Of a DNA stretch of 26,882 bases, positions 21,901 to 26,882 are shown piece by piece. Source of the stretch: a virus. Position 1 is the stretch's first letter. Every line of letters begins with the position of its first letter. Position numbers and translations under genes: made by a program. The notes beneath the pieces were generated by a model that saw only the letters and a program-made list of their open reading frames with translations, was not told where the DNA came from and did no database searches. The stretch covers positions 1 to 26,882 of IMG/VR virus record IMGVR_UViG_3300006030_000090; one strand, 5' to 3'.

Positions 21901-22121
21901 CGCTAGAATCATTTGTAAGACAATCAATCTCAGGTGTTGCTGGAAGCCTTGGCGCACCAGGTGCTTTAAATGATGAGGTGAGCCGCGATATAGTGCTATC
22001 AAATGCCAAGCAGACAAGCATAATGGAGCAGATGGCTCTTGAGCTTCGTGATCTTCGTGAAGAAAATATACAGATGCGTAAAGCAATGGAGCGCGTAGGA
22101 AACGCGCTGATGGCACAATGA
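18876..22121 (+). CDS. Tape measure protein
   Basis: The 1081-residue protein has the tape-measure N-terminal domain ('LKSADNMAMLRARVEQATESNDEF' near 74-97, 'GETGATLQSAVDVFQRLSFS', 'LRQLGQSMSSGLVRAEEFNSLLENIP'). Hydrophobic stretches at about 286-337 could become membrane-inserting after ejection. A coiled-coil region follows (about 430-560), then a long Gly-rich zone (about 597-753) and a helical C-terminus. At about 0.15 nm per residue a 1081-residue tape implies a tail near 160 nm, as in many siphoviruses. It starts at ATG 18876 (AAGGG upstream), inside the chaperone T-part. Tape measure proteins fix tail length and often help DNA pass the cell envelope. Confidence 0.95.
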   Translation: MVEFATLQIRVDSNQVKTAKKELADLGYQAKSVSKNIDGVGHSANKTANALGFFNRSIFTMKNLVGTVMAVSILKSADNMAMLRARVEQATESNDEFIKSFAALKKMSGETGATLQSAVDVFQRLSFSRKEIKATVDDMLSFTKTVQSLAVVSGTSTQNLEAGLRQLGQSMSSGLVRAEEFNSLLENIPAVANMAAEGLGLTTGQLRQLVIEGKLTSKMMFDVIKGSEGVVKAMIDEYNSHNILQVSFNKLRQEIGNYIDDVNQTYGVTAFLSEILSYMATHLPEVASGFMAAASGLAAFMLVINIPKLTALVGLLSFNPWLLLAGAVAATTAALVHYEQKTGNVTTAVESLNSKLLEAAFNATKLTFALMGMDQNQVPSITKQNYSSINLGSPRMTPYEKASLGSSAIVKSGVENLSEINVFGKKPSEMGLTTVQQQMKLFKTAMEENQKEAKKLFDSLSNGNGKLSDEQKALNKLIDQTATAQEKYNATVKDLEKLRGFAKTKEEIRAIERALVDAKKELDEVTLKVELDSPLAQNFKRLFEEIDDGFKDAFKDAFAKTDGGFKKMIEGFKSTFKNLLADLAYQALVRPIIVSVLGAAGGSMGLSGQAMASITGTAGGGGIGGIGNIFSLARGGFSQLGSGIGNIGFGGTTINSIGGSLGFSPGMAPGMYGPAAPGTMFGGTTLGGALGAAGLGFAAGNFLGMIGGNRTGGSIGGGLGAGIGMAIGGPIGGLIGGALGGVGGGFFGGSGTPRQTLGANIGASGVTRASTKGGSIKDAKSFGEQIYAALGAITQKIGANIIGGFTAETNIGTEDPGTFFQSARQKQMKVSGSKGDVFSIVRAAIMGGNVGGGDPAVLDVLKKSLSISKDVQQVMSDVDFAMSILSDKKVNPLQDALKALDEQFKQMRDRAVQLGLPLEKVNAQLAEQKDALIKNFLSPLQEFLDSQALSQESSLSPVKRLSMARSMFDETLSAVNMGDFTDMNKLADQAKTLLDVGRDVFASSEAFAALESFVRQSISGVAGSLGAPGALNDEVSRDIVLSNAKQTSIMEQMALELRDLREENIQMRKAMERVGNALMAQ

Positions 22122-23791
22122 TTTCAGCAAGCTCCATATCTGAGTTTGCAATAGGAGAGATGGATTCTTCCTATGATAATTCCGTGGCAGATGCCTTCAG
22201 GTTACTGCTGCAAGACCCAGAGGCGCACCTTATTTATCTTGTCGAGTTTAGTCCGTTCAATAATACATCGGCGCAATCATTAACTGGCGAGCTTCCTATA
22301 TCTACTGGCGCTATTGGTGAATTTGACACTACGTTTTACGGTGGCGTTGATACTATATATATTTCAGATGATGGATATATAACAACGTCAACTGAAACTC
22401 CGGCAAACACTAACTATCTTCCGTTGACAAACAATCCGCTGCAATTCGATGTATCTATTTTTTCAGGAGATAGTTTCCGTGGTGGCTCCCCGTCATTTGG
22501 ATCGATTAAAATATTGAACGGTGATGCTGAAAATGATGATCTTGTTGATTACTTTTGGGAAGGTAGATCTGTAAAGGTTTACGCTGGTGATCGTAGATTC
22601 ACAAGAAGTCAATTCACAAAAGTATTTGATGGTATATCAACCATCCTGGAACATACAGAAGATGAGATCACAGTAAACATTTCAGACAGATCTGGATTTA
22701 TGGATGATCCTATTGTGCAGGATATTTATGGTGGAACTGGCAGTACAGATGGTAGTGATGATATTGCTAACACGCCAAAGCCACTACTTTACGGCCAGTG
22801 TTATCGTATAGAGCCAATTCTTGTCGATGCCGCAAATCTGATCTATCAAATTCATGACGGCGCTATGCAGTCTGTTGATGCTGTATATGATCGTGGTGTT
22901 GCTTTATCAAGCGGTGGAGATGTTGCTGATATAGTTGCCGCGTCTGTTTCTGCTGGACAGTACAAAACACAACTTACTGGCGGCTACATCAAACTTGGCA
23001 GCACACCGGATGGGAGAATCACCGTTGATGCCAAGGGAGATAGTGAAGGAACGTATGTCAATACAATAGCCGATATATCTCAGAGAGTCGTCACTACAAA
23101 ACTTGGGTCAAATTCACTCCTGTCAACATACGTGGACGCTGGATCGTTCAACACTTTCGACTCTGCTGTTACAGGCATTTCTGGAATCTACATAAAAGAT
23201 CAGATGTCTGCCAGACAGATATTGGATGCTTTGATAATTCCAGTTCAGGGATATTGGACATTCGACCGTATTGGAAGAATAACAGTTGGTGTTCTAGATG
23301 AGCCAGGAACTGAGGATTACGAACTAACATCCTCTGAAATTCTTGACATACAGGCCATCAATACAATCCAGCCAGCATGGAGAATTAAACTTGGATATGC
23401 GCGGAACTGGTCGGTACAGAACGAGGACGATATAGCAGCGGCAGCAACAACAGCATATAGAGAATTTGCGCCAAATCAGTATAGGACTGCCATCAATGAA
23501 GATCGTAGCATTAGGGTCAAAACGGCCAAATTATTTGAGCTTGATTTTGAATCATTGCTTTTAAATAGCGCTGATGCAACGACTGAAGTCACTCGCATTG
23601 GGCGTATATATTCAGCAAAAAGAAACATTTATCGCGTCAAGGTTATGAACTTGCTGTTTAGGGTATTTATAGGTGATACTATCAAAATCACTCTCAATCG
23701 CTTTGGGCTAGACGCTGGAAGGAATTTTATCATCACTGGCATATCAGAAGATGTAGAAACTGGAACCACAACCTTGGAGCTTTGGGGATGA
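22118..23791 (+). CDS. Tail tip / hub-like protein
   Basis: The 557-residue beta-rich protein follows the tape measure gene in an ATGA overlap, the place of distal tail or hub proteins. It starts with a short exposed strand ('SISEFAIGEMDSSYD'), then 'DPEAHLIYLVEFSPF', 'SVKVYAGDRRFTRSQFTKVFDG', and a C-terminal block 'RIKLGYARNWSVQNEDDIAA' with 'GRIYSAKRNIYRVKVM'. These are reminiscent of baseplate hub or tail-associated proteins in phages with this tail organisation, but I cannot name a Pfam family with certainty. No lysozyme or peptidase motif was visible. It probably closes the tube and carries the fibre-bearing protein. Confidence 0.7.
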   Translation: MISASSISEFAIGEMDSSYDNSVADAFRLLLQDPEAHLIYLVEFSPFNNTSAQSLTGELPISTGAIGEFDTTFYGGVDTIYISDDGYITTSTETPANTNYLPLTNNPLQFDVSIFSGDSFRGGSPSFGSIKILNGDAENDDLVDYFWEGRSVKVYAGDRRFTRSQFTKVFDGISTILEHTEDEITVNISDRSGFMDDPIVQDIYGGTGSTDGSDDIANTPKPLLYGQCYRIEPILVDAANLIYQIHDGAMQSVDAVYDRGVALSSGGDVADIVAASVSAGQYKTQLTGGYIKLGSTPDGRITVDAKGDSEGTYVNTIADISQRVVTTKLGSNSLLSTYVDAGSFNTFDSAVTGISGIYIKDQMSARQILDALIIPVQGYWTFDRIGRITVGVLDEPGTEDYELTSSEILDIQAINTIQPAWRIKLGYARNWSVQNEDDIAAAATTAYREFAPNQYRTAINEDRSIRVKTAKLFELDFESLLLNSADATTEVTRIGRIYSAKRNIYRVKVMNLLFRVFIGDTIKITLNRFGLDAGRNFIITGISEDVETGTTTLELWG

Positions 23792-24567
23792 GTAACCTTC
23801 TTCTTGCAACACCCATATTGTCTGATGCGGCAACACTGACATCATCTACCGCAGTTGGTGCGATGGCAGTTAACAATCTGCAAAAGCGTTCGCTCAACAG
23901 AGTGTGGAGAATAACTGATTTATCGACTGGATATGTTGCTATAGATTTTGGCACAGCAACTGAAATAAACCTGATCTCACTCATAGGTCACAACGGAAGC
24001 TCTGCAGGAACCGTTACCGTAAAGGGCGGGACGACAAGCGCTGTCACGGATTACTCAAGTGGTGCATTAAGTCTTATTACTGGAACAGATCAAGGATACG
24101 ATCAGAATATATTCGTTCATAATTTCAGCGGTGGAACATATCGTTATTGGAAGTTAGAGTTTAGCGATGCAACAAACGTAGATGGATATTTACAGGCTGG
24201 CAGGCTTTATATGTCAATGAAGTTTCAGCCTGATGTAAATATGAGCTATAATCTGGCTGAAGGATTTATAGACAATTCTAGGGTGTCAAGAACTGTTAAT
24301 GGTGAGCCTATACCATTGCGCCGTGACCCCTATAGATTTGTAGAATTCTCGCTTGATTTTGGGAGTGAAACTGAAATGTACGGTACTCTTTATGACATAG
24401 ATCGTTTACGCGGTGCATCTAAAGATGTATTATATATCAGTGATCCGGCAGCAACGACACACTATCAGCGCCGATATGTTTATGGATTGATGACGGATTT
24501 AAAGCCGATTGTGAACAGGAATTTTCAAATATTTCAGAAGTCTTACAGGATTGAGGAGATACCATAA
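23788..24567 (+). CDS. Tail protein with galactose-binding (discoidin)-like domain
   Basis: The 259-residue protein starts at ATG 23788, overlapping the previous stop as ATGA. Its N-terminal half resembles a galactose-binding-like beta-sandwich: 'VAIDFGTATEINLISLIGHNG' followed by 'YRYWKLEFSDA', the classic strand pair of discoidin/F5/8 type C folds. The C-terminal half ('PIPLRRDPYRFVEFSLDFG') is a tail-type domain that may dock to the hub. It is a candidate receptor-contact or fibre-adaptor protein, just before the fibre gene. The ligand is unknown. Confidence 0.65.
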   Translation: MSNLLLATPILSDAATLTSSTAVGAMAVNNLQKRSLNRVWRITDLSTGYVAIDFGTATEINLISLIGHNGSSAGTVTVKGGTTSAVTDYSSGALSLITGTDQGYDQNIFVHNFSGGTYRYWKLEFSDATNVDGYLQAGRLYMSMKFQPDVNMSYNLAEGFIDNSRVSRTVNGEPIPLRRDPYRFVEFSLDFGSETEMYGTLYDIDRLRGASKDVLYISDPAATTHYQRRYVYGLMTDLKPIVNRNFQIFQKSYRIEEIP

Positions 24568-25700
24568 TGGCAGTAGTTTTAGGTGATCGCGTATTAGAAA
24601 CTTCAACAACGCAAGGAACCGGAACGCTTAATCTCGCTGGTGCTACCACAGGCTTTCAAACCTTTGTCGCAGCGGTTGGAACTGGCGCACAAGTTTCATA
24701 CCTGATTGATGACGGTACAGATTGGGAGGCGGGAATCGGAACCGTTACTGACGGAACGCCGGATACCCTGAGTCGTGACACAATATTGCAAAGCAGTAAT
24801 GCCGATGCTGCTGTAAATTGGGGATCTGGGACAAGAAACGTAAGGCTTACTGTTCCGGCTGGAATATTTCCGACACTTAGAAGTGCAAATATATTTACTG
24901 ATACTAATACATTCACTGGTGTTGTCGCCATTAATGGAACCGCTGCTACGGCTGCTGGTGTATCTATGGCAGAAGATACAGATAATGGAACAAATAAAGT
25001 TACGATTAAAGCTCCTGCAACATTAGCTGCTGATTACACCTTAACCCTGCCTTCAGACGATGGAACAGCGAATCAGCGGCTAACAACAGATGGAAGTGGC
25101 GCTTTAAGTTGGTTCACAACCAAGTCTACTCGCCAATATCTTACGTCAGGAACGGGGGCGACCTACACAACCCCGACTGGCTGTACAGCAATACTAGTTA
25201 GAGCATGGGGTGCAGGTGGCGGCGGTGGTGCTGCTGCAACTAATGCTGGTGCGACTGGTGGGAATACTACGTTCAACTCTGTTGTAGCAAATGGTGGGTC
25301 TGGTGGAGAGGCTGGCGGCTCCACAGCATCTGGCGGCGCTGGTGGCACTGGGGGATCTGGCTCTGCAACATTCAGGATGGCTGGTCACGGTGGGTTTGCA
25401 TCTAGAACCATTGGGGGGCATGGTGGAATAACCTCGCTAGGAGGCACATCGCGCACTGTTGGTTCAGGAACGCCTGCAAATGCCGCAGCAAACTCTGGAT
25501 CTGGTGGTCAGGGCGCTCCAACTGGCAGCACCACACAGACGGGCGGCGGTGGGGCTGGCGAGTATTTTGAACTTTACATTTCATCTCCCGCAGCGACATA
25601 TACATACACAATTACAGCGGGTGGGGCTGGCGGTGCTGCAGGAACAACAGCAGGCGGCGATGGTGGATCTGGCTTAATCATAGTTGAAGAATATTACTAA
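24567..25700 (+). CDS. Tail fibre / receptor-binding protein with poly-glycine tip
   Basis: The 377-residue protein has the N-terminal attachment pattern seen in many siphovirus fibres ('VLGDRVLETSTTQGTGTLNLAG', 'GIGTVTDGTPDTLSRDTI') and a shaft-like middle ('TFTGVVAINGTAATAAG'). Its C-terminus (about 207-377) is a glycine-rich block with many Gly-Gly-x units ('WGAGGGGGAA', 'GGSGGEAGGSTASGGAGGTGG', 'GGAGGAAGTTAGGDGGSG'). Such blocks resemble the stacked polyglycine helices of T-even gp38-type adhesins, in which loops between Gly stretches bind the receptor. The start overlaps the previous stop as TAATG. Confidence 0.85.
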   Translation: MAVVLGDRVLETSTTQGTGTLNLAGATTGFQTFVAAVGTGAQVSYLIDDGTDWEAGIGTVTDGTPDTLSRDTILQSSNADAAVNWGSGTRNVRLTVPAGIFPTLRSANIFTDTNTFTGVVAINGTAATAAGVSMAEDTDNGTNKVTIKAPATLAADYTLTLPSDDGTANQRLTTDGSGALSWFTTKSTRQYLTSGTGATYTTPTGCTAILVRAWGAGGGGGAAATNAGATGGNTTFNSVVANGGSGGEAGGSTASGGAGGTGGSGSATFRMAGHGGFASRTIGGHGGITSLGGTSRTVGSGTPANAAANSGSGGQGAPTGSTTQTGGGGAGEYFELYISSPAATYTYTITAGGAGGAAGTTAGGDGGSGLIIVEEYY

Positions 25701-25701
25701 T

Positions 25702-25770
25702 ATGGGATTTTTGATTGTCTGGCTATTAATGGGAATTTTTGTCGGAATAATCATAGGAATTATTATTTGA
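25702..25770 (+). CDS. 22-residue transmembrane micropeptide
   Basis: The frame from ATG 25702 to TGA 25768-25770 encodes 'MGFLIVWLLMGIFVGIIIGI' plus two Ile: one uninterrupted membrane helix with a GxxxGxxxG face (Gly11, Gly15, Gly19), typical of helix packing. Its last bases overlap the TTG start of the next membrane protein. The RBS is weak (GAAG, 13 bases away), so it could instead be untranslated leader. Function unknown. Confidence 0.4.
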   Translation: MGFLIVWLLMGIFVGIIIGIII

Positions 25771-26399
25771 TAACATATGTGTTATTAATCCCATATCTTA
25801 TGTTGGTGTCCAGAATGTGTGGTGGTGGTTGGCCAAAACTCCCACGATGGCTGAGGCAAGCACTATATGCCACACCATTTTCCATCATAACTTATGTGTT
25901 ATTACCAAACGCAGGAGCTATAACTTATATGTTATGCCTTCTGGCAGGCGCTACGGCCTTCGCTGGTAAGAGTTTGGGTAACGGGCGTGGTATCAGCATC
26001 GGAGAGCCAATGAAACCTGGAAGCACACCTGAGAGGGTGGAAATCCTAATCCTTTGGCTACAACCGCATATCCCGAACTGGCTGTATAAATGCCTGATCC
26101 TGCTGCTGGATGAGGCTGTGGTCTGGGTTGGTATAGCCGTAGCGGTATCTCCGTGGTTGATGTTTGGTGCGTTTGTCAGGCCGATTGCATATCTGATCGG
26201 GTGGGGTATCTGGATTTATGCGGAGAATAATGGATATATTCGCCGCACTCAAACATTAGAAAAGTCTGTTAAATATATATCATTTATGCCTGATTATATT
26301 GGTGTTCATACAGCTATAGGAGAATTCTTAACTGGATTCTTTTCTGGAATTATCCTTTATCAGATTGTGTATTTTATGTGGATACCACCAATGGTATAA
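25767..26399 (+). CDS. Phage integral membrane protein, unknown function
   Basis: The 210-residue protein has several hydrophobic spans (about 1-13, 35-65, 110-165 and 185-207) separated by short polar loops. Conserved-looking pieces are 'VSRMCGGGWPKLPRW' near 14-28, 'GKSLGNGRGISIGEPMKPG' near 67-85 and 'IGEFLTGFFSGII' near 184-196. I associate this pattern with phage-conserved membrane proteins of unknown role, near lysis or fibre genes. The TTG start has AGGAA upstream; ATG 25800 (residue 12) is an alternative. It may take part in lysis or exclusion, but no holin signature is evident. Confidence 0.75.
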   Translation: MITYVLLIPYLMLVSRMCGGGWPKLPRWLRQALYATPFSIITYVLLPNAGAITYMLCLLAGATAFAGKSLGNGRGISIGEPMKPGSTPERVEILILWLQPHIPNWLYKCLILLLDEAVVWVGIAVAVSPWLMFGAFVRPIAYLIGWGIWIYAENNGYIRRTQTLEKSVKYISFMPDYIGVHTAIGEFLTGFFSGIILYQIVYFMWIPPMV

Positions 26400-26400
26400 T
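26392..26400 (+). promoter_or_regulatory. Candidate extended -10 promoter before the holin-like gene
   Basis: TGGTATAAT matches the full extended -10 consensus (TGnTATAAT) and spans the stop codon of the membrane protein gene, 39 bases before the next ATG. The -35 region is poor. A second TATAAT lies ten bases further on (26405-26410), so the exact start point is uncertain. Confidence 0.42.
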
Positions 26401-26439
26401 CAGATATAATTACAATTACTAACTAAAATAGAGAGCATA

Positions 26440-26655
26440 ATGAAGCAGCACGTACAGGGATTAGTAGAAAACGCTCAGGTTCCAATCGGATATACAGTAG
26501 CAGGCATAACAGGATCAGCCCCAATCTGGCTAGATCAACTCACAGGATGGCTTCAGCTAGTTGCTGTGATCGTAGCAATTGTAGTTGGTATATCAACATA
26601 CAAATTAAATCAGATAAAAATTAAAGAAATCAAAAATAAATCTGATACGGACTGA
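26440..26655 (+). CDS. Small membrane protein, holin candidate
   Basis: The 71-residue protein has one clear membrane span at 37-53 ('WLQLVAVIVAIVVGIST'), a weaker hydrophobic N-terminal stretch (14-31) and a strongly basic C-terminal tail (Lys-rich, 55-66). This size and layout fit phage holins, which form membrane holes that release endolysin at lysis. GAGAG precedes ATG 26440. It lies downstream of the fibre gene with an extended -10 promoter of its own, but no endolysin gene is in the window, so the holin label rests on topology and place. Confidence 0.6.
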   Translation: MKQHVQGLVENAQVPIGYTVAGITGSAPIWLDQLTGWLQLVAVIVAIVVGISTYKLNQIKIKEIKNKSDTD

Positions 26656-26697
26656 TTTTCATGTATCATTCATCCAACCTAAACAATAGGAGGAAGA

Positions 26698-26882
26698 ATG
26701 ACAGATAAAGTTAATCATGGGCAATTAAAGGCTGGAATAATTAAGGTTCTATCTGAGAGCAAAACACGAATACCGGCTAGAAAAATCATCAATAAACTTG
26801 CTGATATAGGTATCTTCACAACCGATGATTCGCTTTTGGTAACACTTAACAAGATGTCACGAATCGGTAGCATCCACCGTGA
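26698..26882 (+). CDS. Winged-helix-like protein, N-terminal part (cut by window end)
   Basis: ATG 26698 has a perfect AGGAGG a few bases upstream and opens a frame that runs off the window after 61 codons. The visible part alternates helices in an HTH-like pattern: 'GQLKAGIIKVLSESK', 'PARKIINKLADIG', 'DSLLVTLNKMSRIGSIHR', as in winged-helix DNA-binding domains or small phage regulators. No hydrophobic span is visible. The remainder must be seen to say more. Confidence 0.6.
   Translation, partial: MTDKVNHGQLKAGIIKVLSESKTRIPARKIINKLADIGIFTTDDSLLVTLNKMSRIGSIHR

Noticed and set aside
1-26882. tRNA genes, CRISPR arrays, insertion sequences or attachment sites
   Set aside because: No cloverleaf-like sequence, evenly spaced repeat array, transposase frame or terminal inverted repeats were seen in the gaps, though a covariance search was not possible.

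Overview
The window is a contiguous piece of a tailed double-stranded DNA phage genome (Caudoviricetes). Every gene I can support lies on the + strand, packed as a late structural operon with ATGA, GTGA or TAATG junctions. A glycine-rich 1081-residue tape measure protein, a gpG/gpGT-type frameshifted chaperone, a tail tube protein and a tail terminator, with no sheath or contractile baseplate genes, point to a long-tailed siphovirus. The host is probably Gram-negative: Shine-Dalgarno sites are GGAG-like, the major capsid gene uses enterobacterial-looking preferred codons (CTG, CGT, AAC), and there is a minute lipobox peptide. The host genus cannot be read from the sequence. Whether this is a prophage or a free phage cannot be told either, since there is no integrase, repressor or host DNA here.

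Layout. 1-7876, head module: portal C-terminus, small ORF, MuF-like minor head protein, a large Ser/Thr/Asn-rich putative virion protein, a ChaB-like/XkdF-like protease fusion, a metallophosphoesterase in its own little unit, scaffold-like protein, capsid decoration protein and major capsid protein, closed by a strong terminator (7893-7922). 7962-15171, accessory island between the capsid gene and the head-tail connectors: an unknown protein, two MptE/DUF115-like 'GGPS' proteins, a sulfotransferase, a GT-D-fold glycosyltransferase, an FkbM-type methyltransferase, two further class I methyltransferases, a GT2 glycosyltransferase, a DUF7768-glycosyltransferase fusion, a 30-residue lipoprotein and small coiled-coil or unknown ORFs. 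15168-17082, connector/neck module: gp6-like adaptor, a DUF6378 protein, head closure, HK97 gp10-like and tail terminator. 17160-25700, tail module: tail tube, terminator, gpG with its -1 frameshift product gpGT, tape measure, tip/hub protein, galactose-binding-like tail protein, and a tail fibre with a poly-glycine tip. 25702-26882: membrane proteins, a holin candidate, and a truncated winged-helix-like gene.

How it fits together. The head and tail genes form a standard assembly line. The unusual part is the roughly 6.6 kb island of sugar-transfer, methyl-transfer and sulfo-transfer enzymes, stitched by overlapping starts into the structural operon right after the major capsid gene. The simplest inference is that the phage builds a methylated and sulfated glycan and attaches it to its own virion proteins (or to a host surface polymer) during assembly. 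A second notable point is the frameshift signal at 18530-18590, which has a slippery heptamer, spacer, hairpin and a loop complementary to downstream RNA. No tRNA, rRNA, CRISPR array, insertion sequence or replication origin was seen, and no gene-free stretch exceeds 200 bases.
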